From NCBI GenBank assembly GCA_021014325.1, contig CM037475.1:1767001-1831000 (forward strand): DNA of 64,000 nucleotides, read 5' to 3'. This DNA comes from Plazaster borealis. Its lineage: Eukaryota; Echinodermata; Asteroidea; Forcipulatida; Labidiasteridae. Below the pieces are notes generated by a model. It had not been told where the DNA came from. It saw only the letters and a list, made by a program, of their open reading frames with translations, and ran no database searches. This document shows, piece after piece, positions 25,301 to 40,300 of the stretch (within the stretch, counting starts at the first letter, position 1; each line of letters opens with the position of its first letter). A program made the position numbers and the translations under genes.

Positions 25301-28300
25301 TCAAATTTCATTTTGGAAAAGGTTTCCATGACGACTGGATTACAATTGTAAGTGATCGTCTGACTCTGACTTGGAGAATTGACGTTGGAGGCTTAATTTT
25401 GTTATAATTCATGCGCATTGTAGAGACGTATTTTGGCAAAGAGTTGAAACATGCAAATGGTATGACGCATTATTGAGATGACTTTAATGTATGGAGTAAA
25501 TTATAGCATGACATTTGAAGGATGATGTATTGAATGCTATCAAAGTACATTGTTTTATGTGATGGAAGTTCCCAAATCAAATAAATGGGGAAACCACTTT
25601 AAATATTCAATTTTTTTTGTTTCAAACACTTCTTTTAAATTGGCCTTTTATTATGTACTACTTCAGTTGACAGCACCAATCCAAATCCCAGTTTGACAAT
25701 TATTTTTTATAATTATTAGCCAAATAAAACATAAACTCAACTTACTTAATTGGTTTATGTAAATTAAATCATCTCAGTTATGTATGTTTTTTTGAGTGTC
25801 GTTTGCAGGACAATAAAATGCTAATTATATTTTTTTTGAGTGTCGTTTGCAGGACAATAAAATGCTAAACTTAAAAAAAATATTTATTTTGGCAGACAAT
25901 TTGTAAAGAAATGGAAGTGTAAGCTGAATTGTTGCTGTATCATAACGCTGTAATGTAATTTTCTGATTAGCTATAATATGCACGATGCTGCATCTTCATG
26001 TCTATTTTGCCACACCTTGATTTCACAAAGCACTCTATAAATCTCACCGTTTGATGCATTTTTGACTATTTACTCTTGTCATGAATTCACATTCACAGTC
26101 ATACTCACTTCAGCATTTTAAACTGGCCAATTTGCTCATTTTTAAAACTTGAATAACCCCAAAAAGTCAGAGTAAAAAAACATATAATAATAAATACAAA
26201 AACATTTTTAAACCCACAACTTTGTTTTACTACCAGTCAGTCAAAAATTTGAAAATCTAAAAGTATGATTTACTTTTTTGGGAAAGATAAAGCAACAGTG
26301 ATCTACAATAAAATTACATAAAATAAAGTCTTATGCTGCTCATAGTATCAAACTTTTATTTAAACTTTTTAACCAAAGACCTGTCATTCAGGAACCCTGA
26401 AAAGTAAAGTCATGCCTTGATCTTAAAAAAAGAAGAAAAAAATTAACATAAAAATGGCTGAAAGAAATTCCTTGATTTGAAATAATGGGAACACCATAAC
26501 AGTTTTGTAGCTTTGAAACAAATTGTTTACTTGATTATAACAAGCAATTCCATACTTTTTTTCTTCAAATTTTGATTAAAATATTCAGGATTAATAATGA
26601 GTTGCAGATTTGATTACGTTGGTTAGACTCTGATTGAATCTAAAAGTGAGAAAATTGGCCAAGGTAACAATTTTTGAAGATAGTTGTTTTGTCAACAAAA
26701 TGGACACAGAAGGACCCATCTCTTTAAAGGTACATGAAGTCCTTGTGATCGTTACCTCTTTATTAATCTCCCCTTTTATCCCTTCTTACCCTTTTCATCT
26801 GCATCGTTTACCCCCTTATTTTCTGGCTCCATTCATTTGTTTTTCTGCGTTTGTTCCTTAACCACCAAATATGTGGTTCGTTCAAGCAAGTCCTGCTGAA
26901 GAATTTCAAATCTCTGTAAAGCCAGTGAGAAGAACATCACTCTAAGAAGTGAGCAGTTTTTACGGAAAAAAAAAAAAAAAAAAAAAAAGGGAAAACAATC
27001 TCAAAATCCTTACAATGTCCCCCAAAATAAGAGATGTTTTGGGAGATTGTGGGACTTCAGTGAATACCAAACAAGAGACGGTTCATTCTTGTTCATGCAT
27101 TGTCTGTGAGTCATGTTTAGTAATATATTATTATTTTCCTGGAATTTTTGCACTATCTTTGGTTGCTAATCAGACATCAGTTTACTTTCTGAGGGTCAGA
27201 GTTCATTTCAAAATGAGGCTTCCCTTAAACATGCTTCACAACTTAGACAAACTTTTTCTCACTGGCGCTTTTATTCACTTCAAATTAAATAAATTGCAAT
27301 TAACCCATTTTTTTGTTTCATTTTTCTGGGATGAGACGAAAGTACTTAATTGTTTTTGTTTTTCGTTGGTGATCATGTATTCTAGAATTATTAAAAACTA
27401 CACAGGTGGATTCTTTCTTTCACAGAGTATCGTCTAGTTCCCAAGCACCCCTGAGTGCTCATCATGCATCTGGGATTTCTAACCATTTTGTATTTCATGT
27501 GTAAACCTTAAAACTTAAAACCTCAAAACTATTTGTTTAAGTCGTTTTTTGGATTCTCTAAGTTGTGGTGGTAAAGGAAAACTTACCGAGATTGCCTCAT
27601 GTAGAAGTAAACTCCGACCCTTAGAGATTGTGTTATTTGCCGTTTTGTGCCTTGTCTTTTTGTTAAACTTTAAATCAGTTGTGGATTGGAATGTACAGTG
27701 TCTGTTTCTGCTGATGTTATTTGTCATTTGTATGTGTATAGTTGTAGGATACTTAATGAAAAATAACTTTAAAATTTGATTAAGTGGAAGTTGTATTTTA
27801 TCCTCCTCGTAAGACAAAGCACAACTTCAGTCAGTTGGCCAAAGTTTGAGGTCTCACTTAATTTGTTAGAGTGAGGATATACGTATCTTGAAGGAATATA
27901 TGCCCTTGTTTCTTAGAAATTTAAAGCTGTCTAATTTAAGATTCACCCTCCCTCTGAAAGGAGTAAGTAACTTATAATTTCAACCACACTTTGAAATGCT
28001 CTACAAGATTAATACATAATTCGGTAGCTGTTTTACGACAGGAAGATCTTGTACTCATAAAGATCTTTTACATCATGTGTATTATCTTTGTCACATTCCC
28101 ACTGTTCCATAGCAATGATGCATACTCAATTCCGTTATACCAACATGGGGCCAGACTATTTGTCCTTCCAGCCTCACTTTGGTTCCATTGATTTGAACGG
28201 AAGAAAGACAAGATGGCTGCTCCATGATGATGGTCTATTTGGTTGCGACAGGAAGTCATTTAAATACAACACAAAAACTGACCTTTTCATGCGTCGACCG

Positions 28301-31300
28301 GTCGCTAGCGACCGTTTTAAATTTCCTTCAGAAAAATAATTGTAAACAGAAATATAAAGATCGCACGACCCCACAGTTTTCAGAATGGGAAAGAGGACTC
28401 TTGAGGGTGCTATTGTGACCTGTTTTTGGGGGGGTTGCCGTTTGCAAAAAACAAATAAACAACTAATGTGTCCATATGATCAATTTATCACTAAAATAAA
28501 TGGTGCAAACGAGTTAAATTGCTCTTATAAACTTGTGAAAGAAGATTGTGTGAAAAACATTAAGATTGATTGGATTTCGTTTTGTAGATTGAAAATTAAG
28601 AAGTATATATGCGTGTTGGGATTATTATAAGTTCGATTGAAACAAGTTTTATTTTTCTGAAAACCTTTAGATGTGGCCAAACTATCAAGATTGCAGAATC
28701 CAAGATCAGTAAATGGCAAATATGACTCTGAAAATTATTTATCTGTACACGTTATTTCTGACTTTGACATATTTGTTTGCAGGGCGCTGGAGTATTCTCT
28801 ACAGATAGAAAACATGAATCTTACTGCTATACGAACGATACGGGTCCTCCGACCACTGAGGGCTATCAATAGAATACCTAGTAAGTATTGAAAGATTATT
28901 GATTGATTGATTGGTTATTTATAGATTATTGATAACCTTACCTGTGAAACAGAAGCGTGAAGAGATCTGTTGTCATTGATAATTATTTAATAAGTAGGAT
29001 TTAAACAACAAAGGTGTTTAAGAGCAAGGATACTATACTCGGATATTTGATAAAAAATAATTGACTTACTTCACTTTATAAGCAGATAAACAAACCAAAT
29101 AAGCACACCAACCGAACTGTGATTTGAATCTTCAGTTTTCATAAGTGATTAGTAGTACAAAAAGGTTTATCAATGATATATATATATATTTACCTGGTGC
29201 CCTGTAAGTGTTTATTGGTAACCTTGACTGTCTTGCACTGATGTCATACGCAGATAGTGTCTGGCCATGGTCTGCCATTTTGGCATTTGTAAAGATGCTT
29301 CTAACTGGGCGTGCATCACCTAAAATGCACACTACACAGATGCTTCTAACTGGGCGTGCATCACCTAAAATGCACACTACACAGATGCTTCTAACTGGGC
29401 GTGCATCACCTAAAATGCACACTACACAGTAACAGAGCTGCCAATTCTCCCTGATTCCGGATAAAGTTCCCTGAAAATAAACCAGTCTTTCCATGTTCTG
29501 ATGACCAAAATCTCCCTAATTGTGGAAACCTTTTCCCTGTTATGTTGAATGTAAATTTAAATATCTCCCTGATTGTTGGACAAAATCTCCCTGATTGCAA
29601 GATGCAAATGTTGGCAGCTCTGCGGTAACCATGGAGAAACTGGCTCCTAAAATGGCGCAACCAAGATTGATTGCGGTAATGAGTCAATACCAGTTAAAAT
29701 AACAAATGTAGTTTATTTATTAGTTGATATCATATAGTGAAATATACAATTGCAGTCCTGTGACCACCAACCTTTTAGTTTAGATCCTATTCTTCTATGA
29801 TGTCACAAGCACAAAAAGACGTGTGATTGTTTGAAGGCAGAATTTGCCCTTTTTCCAAATTCCAATCAAATATTTCAAGTCTTAAGTTGTTGATTGCAGT
29901 ACGTGCAATTAACTACAAGGAAAATTGCCCCATGTAAAAAGTTAAAATGTGCGTCAAGTGATCACGTTTTTTCTAAATGCAGTCCTCAATGACCTTGCAA
30001 CTTGGGAAAGAGGTGGATGGAACCTTGCATTGTGTTCATAACCTCAACCACAGGTGATTGCTACACCTGTCTGAACGTGGGTTGTTAGTGATACAGGAGT
30101 TAATATTAGGATAGCTTTGAGTCGAAAAGCAACTCGATGGAGTAAAGCCTACCTCAGGTCGACCTTGCGTCAACAAAAAACAGTCGGCGACTGACTTTTC
30201 AGGATCACACTGCGCCTGAGCTAAGACCATCGGGAACTTGTCAGTCGGCGATTATTTACGACCTGAGCGTAACTGCGATGATTTTAAGACAATCGGAAAC
30301 AGTCGCCGCTCGAAAAATCTAACAGTCGCAAGAGTAGAACAATTTCAACGACGTGATCCCGACGGTCGGGAACCAATCGCAGTCGACCTGTGAGTATTTG
30401 GGACATCGTGCGTGCGCAAGAAAATCGTAGGTCAACCTGAGGCCGGCCTAAGAATATAAATATCAAGAAAGACACAATAAAAGTCACATGTGAAAGTTTC
30501 AGCTGAATACAGTTCTACTTGCTGAGAAAACAGCACAAAAACTGTCACAGTATTTTCACAGAACTTGGAATCCATCTGCATGTAGCGAGGTGACATGGGG
30601 TACCAACCGCATCTGTGGCTGCAGCGTTCGGAACTGGACACCCACTCTCAGAAATCTAAGAAACGATTCATGGATGAATCGCTTCTCAGATTAAAATGGT
30701 TTGGGGTGAAAAATTATCCAAACAATATTACCTTGAAAGGAATCCTTTCTCAAAATAGTTTCTATCAACAGCTGCAGTGTTTCTCACCAAGTAAGTTTTT
30801 ACGGTCATTATTTTTGGGAGTAGGCCTATTTACCAATATATGACCCTACCTATAAAAAACCTTAAATAAATAACGGTCTTGTAAAGCGTCAAAATCCAGC
30901 CAAGGGCAATAAAAACAGTAAACAAAGAGAACAAGAAGAACAAAGAGAAACAGTTACATGATCAGGTGTGTTTTAGAGATTTATTTATAGATCACATTTT
31001 TTGAAAGCTTTGCTTAAAGGGACACGTTGCCTTGGATGTGGCGTGTCGTGGCCGAGCGGATAAGAACACCGAACTCAAGCTCTGGTGTTTCTGATCAGCA
31101 GAGTGTGGGTTCGAATCCCAGTCGCGACACTTGTGTACTTAAGCAAGACACTTAACCACATGCTTCGTCCTTCGGATGGGACGTTAAGCTGTTGGTCCCG
31201 TGTGTTGTGTAATGCACGTAAAAGAACCCAGTGCAGCTTATCGAAAAGAGAAGGGGTTCGCCCCGGTGTTCCTGGTTTGATTGGCAGCATATTGCGCCAC

Positions 31301-34300
31301 AGCACCTTGTAAACCATTACATGGTGCTATGTAAAGGAGTAGGTCTCATACTTACGTAGCCCCACATACCTTGCAGGAAAATACTGAATGTTGAAGCGCC
31401 TTGAGCATCACTGAGTGACGGATACGAGCGCTATATAAGAAGCCATTATTATTATTATTATTATTGGATCGGGCGAGTTGGCTTATAAAAAGCATTTGTA
31501 ACCATTTGTTATAAAATGCATATGGTTAGAAAGATGTTTTAAAAGTAAAATACAATGATCCACACAAATATGCCTCGAAATTGCGTGGTTTTCCTATTAC
31601 TTTGCGAACTAACACAATCGGCCATTTTGTGGAGTCACAGATTTGACTCCACAAAATGGCCGACCGTGTTTGTTCACGATGTAAAAGGGAAAACCACGCA
31701 ATTTCGAGACATATTTGTGTGATTCATTGTAATCTACTTTTATAACGTCTTTCTAACCATATGCATTTTACAACAAACGGTTACAAACGCTTTTTTTAGA
31801 CCAACTCGTCCGCATAATGAAAACTAAGTATACAAAATAGGACAAAAGCTCTGTACACACAACACGGCGCGCCCGCGCACACACACACACCCGCTGTGAA
31901 ATAATGTTATACATTGTTATGTGAATGGTATGTGCCCTGGCATACAAAGTAACCGCGGCAGTGATTGGGTATAAGTTTTTAATTAAAGATGGTCGTTGGA
32001 AAATATTGTCCAATAGACACAGCTGTTGCATGTGTGAAGATGATTTCACAGGCTTCGAGAATGACGTCACCCCAAAGGCTACACTGAGTTGTTCCTTTGG
32101 TTATGAAGCGGTGAGCGAGGCCATGCAGTAAAAAAATAGGTTGCTGTTTGCGTGTTGTGCACATTTGAATAGGTACTTCTGCGGTTTTGGGGTATGACTC
32201 AAGTTTTGTAAACTAAAATGGTCGAATCATCTTCTCGGTTATGATGTAAACAAATGGTATCACTAGAAAGGCAGGGATATTTTGTTTAACATTCTGATCA
32301 ACCCAAATTTACAGCCTCGTCCATTTTAGTGATATGACCAATTTGAGGGCGCAACTGCAAATGCAAGGTAATGCTATTACGTGCATTGTGTGTACGCGCG
32401 CACACACAGATAAGCAAATGTCCAAAACTTTTCATTATGATCCAAGGCAACGTGTCCCTTTAATACATGTAGTTGAGGATGCCATTTTACCTTTAATATG
32501 TTCAAATCAAGCTTGGGCTAGCTATGGCTTTGGTCATTGGCTACAGCAGCCTTTTCACTGATCTAGCCACAGCCACTACTGAATCACTCAATTCGGACAT
32601 GGCCTTAATTGGTGTTGGAGTCACCAGTTTGGTTTCTAGACTGGGAACCATTGATATCGCCATGGAGAAGAGGGTACCAGTCGGGATAAAACTTGCTCAT
32701 AAAAGATTTGTTGAGAAAGGGCATTCTCAGTAGACAAAAATTCACTAGAGCGGGATTTGAACCTGCGACCTCGGGATAACGTGCTGGTGCTCTTCGAACT
32801 GAGCTAACTAGCCCTAAATATGGCGGTCTCCCTATTCTGTCAATATCTTTGTTCGGGGGTACTTAAAAGTTACGAACCATAGATGATATCTTTGATGATA
32901 TCTACATCATATCTTTGTTTGGGGTACTTAAAAGTTACGAACCATAGAACCATTGATGTAGGGACCCAAGAATTTAAAGTAAGTAGTTAAAAAGTTGCAT
33001 TTTTGTTGGTGTTTCTTGTTGTTGAATGTTGAACATTTTTTCAACTCCAGTTGGATTGTATAACCATCTTGTTAAACTGGTCACCGAGACATTTTCTGCA
33101 TACAGATGAATGCAGTCGCCGCCTCCGGTTAATTCCTCTTATAATGTCAAACAGCTGTGATTTAATACACCCATTTAAATGGATAACTACACCCCTGTGT
33201 GAAGCTTTCACCCAATTAAAATACTTACATTGTTTAAGGTACATGTAAATCATTAGGATAACATTAATGATACAAACACCGGGTGGTTTAATTGCTCAGA
33301 GGGAGCATTCATGTATTAAAAAGGAGCTCTCCGTGCAGAGGGGCGAATGAGGAATGTTTGATGTCGTTGGGACGGTGCCATGATTGCCAGTGGATCACCA
33401 GTGGTCTTGTTTGTTTGTGGTTTCATTTTGTGGTGCCTTAGGAAAAGCCTGGTTAAGTCTCGCACGCACATATTTGAACTTCCGGGCAACCATATGGAGT
33501 TTTAAGTTACTTGTAAAACGTTAATAATTTTGCCCAACTGACGATCATGTTGTCATTAAACCTATGTAATAGACGCACACATTCGGCGTGATTGGAAAAT
33601 GGGGTTTCTAACAATAAGCATCCTCGTTCCAAGTTTTAATTTTGTTTCAATGTTAATTTGAACAAGTTATTTGTATCATACAAAAATTGAAAATTTATTT
33701 ATAGCAAATTGCTGTGGGTATTTTTGTTTTCAAGAATTTTTGTATAAATATAATTTAAAAAGAAGACTTGATTTCATAGAAAAATATAGTCTTCGTTTGA
33801 TTTGTTTTCTCGTTTTCGATATGCGTGAGACTTGCACAGTCTATACAGGGCTCAATTTGGAGGGAACATCCACAAGACCAGAATTTATTTTACAAGACCA
33901 GAAACAAAATGACTTGAACAAGCACTAAGAGAAGTTTTATCTCATTTGTTTTTTAATTGAAAGGGCAAGTATACTTCAATTCTCAACAGCATTGAAAGAT
34001 CAGACTCATCGTCAACATTTTTTTCACAAAGTTATTACACAATGAGGTAGCCTATTAGTATTGTTAGTCAATTCAAAAACACAAGACCACCGGTCTTGTC
34101 CGGTCCTGAGTTTACTGGCCCAACATTAAAATCATTGGCCTCAGGCCTGCGGTCCAGTGTTCATTTTGAGGCCTGGCATACTTGTAATAATAATACTAAA
34201 TACCAGAGTCAGGGTTTTGAAGATAAAGGCCTTCCAAAAATACCACTTTCTTATTTAAATTTTGCTCTTTGTTGTATTTCTTTGAGACCAAAGTGACCAC

Positions 34301-37300
34301 GATCAAAACTGCCTTGGCCATGCTCTCACTTCCACCTTGAAGCAATATTAAAATAGATGTTTCAAATAAAATCTCCCTTCATTCAGAGCTAAAGCTTTTA
34401 GAATGGTTATACTTGCTCTCCTGATTTTTTTGGGGGTAAGAAATATGAATCCTAACTCATAGAATGTTGCCTCACAAAGTTTGTTTTTGAAGGTGGGGTT
34501 ATCATTTCTTTTTGGTTAACGTACTGATTTATAGGCAAAATTATCAAGAAAGATACAATATGTCACCTTTGAAATTTTCCGTTGAATAAAGCGTCTTCTT
34601 ATTGAGAAAACAGAAAAAAACTTTCACAGTATTTTTATAAAGAATCCATCCATGTTTAGAGAGGTGACAGCAGGTACCAACCACGTCTCTGGCTGTATTG
34701 AGGGCAGCATGCCAATGGACACCATGGAAATTTCCAAAAGTTACCTGCAGGTGATTTTGGAGATTCAAATTTGTCGACGTCCTTTTATTGGTTTCTAATC
34801 AACGGAGGAACTTCAGACCAAATACTCTCCCAGGATGCCTACTACCATTACCATCTTGATATCAAGCAGGCTTTCAGATAAAAATAGCACAATTTATTTT
34901 CAGAGTCATTACCAAAGTATGACCCTACCTTTCAAGTTAGTTTAGATGATGCAATACACGACAATTAGAAATGCCTCCCACCTTAAAATGTTACTCAGTA
35001 AGTTTCCCTTGTGGTTTATTACTTGATATTGGAAATAAAAATGTGCATCCCCTTGAGGTGATCCCTCTCCTGCCGCTTGTATCATAAACTTGGGTGTGAT
35101 CCCTGGCTATACAGCAGTTACAGGTTGTATGGCTTCTGACTGGCACCCCGAACAAAGATATTGACTTAGGTCTAGGTAGCTCAGTTGAGGGAGCACCGCT
35201 ACATTAATTTGGAGGTCACAGGTTCACATCCCGCTCTAGTCAATTCTTCTTTGTTCAAAACAAAATTATTTTAAAATTTACCCAGTCAGTTTCCCTTGTG
35301 GTTTATTACTTGAAATAACTAAATAAAGATAACATAAATGAACACTATCTTGTTTGTTTGTCTTCCCTAGGTCTACGCATCTTAGTAATGCTTCTTCTAG
35401 ACACTCTACCTATGCTGGGTAATGTACTCATGCTTTGTTTCTTTGTCTTCTTCATCTTCGGGATCATCGGGGTACAACTATGGAAAGGTCTTCTACGAAA
35501 CAGATGTTTTTTGGACCTTCCTGAAAATGTAACAGTAGGAGCAGGGTAAGCAGACGATTGTGGATTTCTAACTTTTTGTTTCTTAAGTTTCTTTCCTAAT
35601 CTTGATTTACAAATAATGTCTCAAAATCAAGTTTTACTATGTTGCTCCTCTGCAAATAATAATTCTCTTCTGTTTGATAACACCAATTATTCTGTTTTGT
35701 TAAAATGTTTCACCATTACTTCCCTCTTAGTATACTATTTACTTCTTTGTATTTTCGGGTGATTTTTTTATAATAACATTTGTAGTAACTTCTGTTTTTT
35801 TCATAACAAAAATTCTCTCCATCAATTCCCTTTAAAGGCCCTGTACACTATTGGCAAGATCGAAAAACACAAATGTTCACAGATTCACACATAACTTACA
35901 TGATTTAAAGTAAGTAATGGTAGAAAGGGTTCCTTAAAATATTTCTGCCTAAAATGCTAACGTTTCTGAGAAATGAGTAAAACAATTGTTTTTATCACGC
36001 GCGATAAAAACTTGATGTTTGGAGAGAAAAAAACAGAAAACACATAAGATCTCTTTTCACTATTTTCTTGTGACCTTGATGACCAATTGAGCTCAAACTT
36101 TCACAGGTTTGTTCGTTCATGCATATGTTGAATCACACAAAATGTGGACACTGATTTTGAGCTGTTACCAAAAGTGTACACACTGTTCATCTATGGTGTG
36201 CCATTTTGGGAGTCAATTTGTATGATAAAAAATAGAATTAGCTTTTGCAAACTGCTTACCAACCAAAATGACCAATGGTATAAATATCTTTGTGAAGATT
36301 ATGATAATCAAGTAAGCTAGTGCACATAACCTTAAATGCACAGTATGCAGTATAGCACAGTGGGCCCAACTTCATAGAGCTGTTTAAGCAGAAAATGTTG
36401 CTTAACACTTTTCTGCCAAACAGAAATGAGCAGGACACCAGTGAAAAATGTTACATTTGACTGGTAACCTTATTCTGGTAAGCATAATTTTGTTGTGCTT
36501 AGCTACTTTTTGTGCTTAACCCCTTTAGAGACCATAGCGGCCACAAATTTCTGACTAATAGTATTTTTTCAGACACAGTATTACAAGAACAAATTCTTTC
36601 AAAAAATCAACAACAAAACCATATCTGGGTATGGTGATGATTATACAGAAATGAATGGTCTCTAAAGGGTTAAGCAGCTCTATGAAATTTGACCATGGAT
36701 ACAAACTGACTCCCAAAATGGTGCAACTAAGATTTATGGTGGGGATGGTGTCAGGTGAATTGGGTCAAAACATTTTGTTTATTCTTTTATCTAGATTTAA
36801 GTTATTGCATGGAAATTGATTGAAATAAAGGTCTGTGAAGATAAGAGGTTTTTCCTCGGAAGAAGCCACCCTGTTCAAATAAAACTGTGGAATAATAAAT
36901 TAATGTTTAAAACGTGCAAACCACACTAAGCCAACAATGTCTAGACTACTTGGTAAAAAAGCAAACAAACAGAAGCTCATTTTTCCACACTTCATCCCCG
37001 GTGTCCATTTCTAGATATGATGTCAAAGAATTCTACACATTGACAGACCTGTACCAGGACCATGTCTGCAGTTTACCAGGCGATGCTGGAGATCTTCACT
37101 GTAACTCCGACTTAAAAGAAATGTTTAGTGTAGGGGAGCAACAATGCAACGCATCCGCCAGTTCATTTGTGAACAATTCCTTCGATAGCAACTCGTCCGA
37201 CTGCATTAATTGGAACCAGTACTATACAGTGTGTCAAATAAGCGAGAAAAATCCATTTCTGGGGGCCATCTCTTTTGATAATATACTTTACGCTTGGGTT

Positions 37301-40300
37301 GCGATATTCCAGGTGGGTGCATATTTACTGAACCTTTACATTTAAATACAAAATTTATTTGTTCTTAATTTGAATTTTTCCTACCAACAATGATTTAAAG
37401 GGAAGGTACAACCACTGGTGTGTTTATTCAGGATCTGCTATGGAACTAAAATTTGCTTAGCATTGAAAGTTCTGTGGTTACCAGCCAAAGTGCTATGTAA
37501 TGTACACCATTTGTGACTGGTTCCCTCAAGTTTTGCTTAGCAAACCAAATATTTTGAGATGAGATGTGATGGATATTGATTGTGAAAGGAATGTTTGTCA
37601 TTATTTTCCATAATGATGATTAATTTTCGATGACTCATTCTTTGGTTTATTTTGACATTAATTTCTTGACATCAATTGGAATGAAAAACAATTCAACCAA
37701 ATTTAAGAAAGAATGTGTGCCTTCCCTTCAACATTGTCATAAATGGAACACAGATGACTTGTTCTCTGCCATGATGTTGTGGTTTACAGCAGAACAGTTT
37801 AACAGACTTTGACAGAAGGACAATCTACAATCCAGGCCAAAATGCTTGGGCCACGTGACATACCCTTCCCCCGTTCCCCAGCTCAATGTTGTTAACCCCA
37901 GCTGGAGCGCAGACCGTGCAATGAAAGCCAACATTGAACAGGGGCCGGGGGGCAGGGGCCCAACAAGATGAGCCAGGATTGTAAGCTCTTGGAAGAAAAC
38001 TGTGACAACTGAGAAATGTCTCTTCTCTGTCAGTGATGTGGATCATAAGGTCTGTCTTGTGACCTGTTTTTGCCGGTCATAGTTTTAGCATCCTTCTCGG
38101 TCTTAGACTGTTGAAGTCTTAAACTTTTACTAGTTTGGGACCTTGAAGTCTTTTACAAGGTCTTGGACCGTGTCTGAATCAAGCGACTTTGGCTATGGCT
38201 ATGGCTATGGCTGTGGCTGTGGCTGCAGTGCAACATTGAAGAATAGGTCTTTTCAGCGATTAGCCATAGCCACATCTGAAGCCATAAATTTAGACATGGC
38301 CTGAGATTGTTTAAGTCTCAAACCTTTTATCTTCAGGTCATGGTCTGGGTCTCAGACTTCCAGACATGACTAGGACATGACTAGAAATAATTAAGGATGA
38401 GTTCAGACTATACCAACATACTTCTTTCAGTTGCCACTACTCAAACCTTCAGTTAAGTCTAATATTATCTCATCTTAATGCTGGATAAACCCAGGCACAA
38501 TAACGTTAGCCTAGAGGTCAAGTTCTGTTTCTTGAGCGACTTCGACGAACGATGCTGTTTGAAAGACTTCTTAACTTTAAAATGATACCCTCAAAGGTGT
38601 ATCTCTTTAAGGTTTACATTGTCTGTGTTGTATACTTGGGGTTAATGGTAATGATAAATAATAATAGTGGAGTCTTACATAGTGCACGTAACTACCAATA
38701 AGGTACCCAAGGCGCTTGAAAAAAGAGAAACATTGAAGATAGGTTTTAAAAATTTTTGAATTATGAGACCAATATATGTAGCACCTTGTAAGGGTTTATA
38801 AGGTGCTGCGGCACACTCGGCAGCCACTGTCAGAAACACCGGGGTAAACCCCTTCTGTTAGCGATAACTGTAACTGGGTTCTTTTACAAGCATAACACAA
38901 CACACAGGACCTATGGCTTTGCGTACCAGCTGCAGAACAAAGCAATGTTAAAATGTCTTGCTTAAGGCAGAAATTGTCAACACTACTGGGACAGTACATT
39001 GTGTGGACTTCTTTTGTTCTGAGGTCCACACTTTGTGTATAACAAACACTAAGCATTTTCGATTCACACCCAATGCAATTTTCCTAGGAAGAATGGACAC
39101 CCAGTATACTAACCCTGGGTTAACCCTGGGTTTATTTCGCTAAACCCTACTTCGAAGCAGGGATAACTATTCCCGGGAATTAGCTATTTCCCACGCGTGA
39201 AAAGGTCAAACAAATTTTTCCTGGGAATTTCCTGGGAAATTTGTCTAGTGTGAAAGGGGCTTTTAGTAGGAGTCATGGTCCTTCCTCCCCAGTGGAACTG
39301 ATGAATATGCAATAGCTGAGCTAGTTATAGTAACACCACTGGGTGATCAGGCTGGCTCAGTGGTTTCTTTCCCCACCTTCCACCTCACTGGACCCTAGTT
39401 CAAATCCCACCTCGGGCCTTCCGGAGTGCATGTGGATTGGGTTTTCCGTCCCTACCTGACTGCGTGGGTTTCCCCATTGGGGGTTTTTCCTCCCACATCT
39501 AAAACTGAACATTTCTTCTCATTTCCTATTCATCACGTTACAGGCGCTAATTGCACTGTTGGGTGTGTAGTAAAATAAATAAATTAAAGACAAGCGTCTT
39601 TTGAAGGGTCATCCAAGTGTGACCCTTAGCTATGAGAAATAAGTGTTGATGAAACACCTTCTCTAAGCACTTTATCTTCAAGCAACATTGCACATGGAAA
39701 CCTTGACTCCATGGCGACCTCACGTCCGAGTAATTAAGCCAATCACAGACAAAGCTAGTACCCTGGGGAGGAGGACCGATGAACCCATTGACTAAGAAGA
39801 AGCCAGTGTTGTAATATATGTCAACGGGCTCAACGATGGGAATCAATTGCGATAACGCTAAGTGGTCAGGTGCTGTGACCACATCTGTGGAAACATCTGT
39901 GGTGTTACGGTCCATTTAATCAGAACATTTATGACGATCTAAATATGGAATTAGTCTATCGGACTTCTCATTTACATTTCATCTTTTATCGTGCATGGGG
40001 AAAGGATAGTAGCAGTTTTGGAATGCAAAAAATGCTTGTTGGAAACTTATTTTTGAAAAGAAAAACCTGTTAATCGAGCATAACCAACTCAAATGATAAT
40101 GGCCACATTTCACTCTTTATTTGAAAATAAGATGAGGTAGCTCATAAAAAGAGAAAAAAACTATTAGAAAATTTTCTTTCACAATCATTATTATGATAAT
40201 GATAGGTTGGCTCAGTGGTTTCTTTCCCTGCCTTTCACCACTGTGGACCCAGGTTCGAATCGCACCTCAGACCGGAGCCTTGCATGTGGACTTGGTTTTC

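Larger units (their letters stand above)
16321..28782. other. Intron between IS1-S3 and IS4 exons
   Basis: A 12.5-kb intron with no supported coding sequence. It holds the 50-bp-TIR element at 17043, family B elements (17698, 21402), a reversed family C (21045), a tRNA-Leu-like SINE (18307), an AATTTCAT foldback (18842), a GGCCGTGTCCGA element (22299), a direct duplication of GAGTGTCGTTTGCAGGACAA near 25790-25868, an A-run at 26966 and a family G element (28279). The remainder is plain AT-rich sequence. Confidence 0.8.
31014..32463. mobile_element. Family A MITE (copy 3) carrying two younger insertions
   Basis: The outer element starts TTAAAGGGACACGTTGCCTT at 31014 and ends AACGTGTCCCTTTAA at 32463. 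Its own sequence is 31014-31037, 31464-31812 and 32440-32463. The gaps hold a SINE and a TIR element. The central palindrome (GGCCATTTTGTGGAGTC opposite GACTCCACAAAATGGCC near 31620-31660) is intact. Confidence 0.88.
28881..35370. other. Intron between IS4 and S5 exons
   Basis: A 6.5-kb intron without supported coding sequence. It holds a 45-bp triplication (29294), a family I element (29433), an inverted-end element (30152), a diverged family C-like remnant (about 30629-30850), the nested cluster at 31014-32463, a diverged family H copy (32510) and two family M SINEs. The rest is AT-rich with no structure I can name. Confidence 0.8.
35546..37014. other. Intron between S5 and turret exons
   Basis: A 1.47-kb intron. 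35832-36187 is a TTAA-type MITE related to family B, and 36362-36693 is a family E element containing a smaller TTAA element. Otherwise plain sequence. Confidence 0.85.

Noticed and set aside
26949..27437. A 162-codon frame starting in a poly-A run
   Set aside because: The lysine run comes from a homopolymer, and the rest is low-complexity AT-rich translation without recognisable domains.
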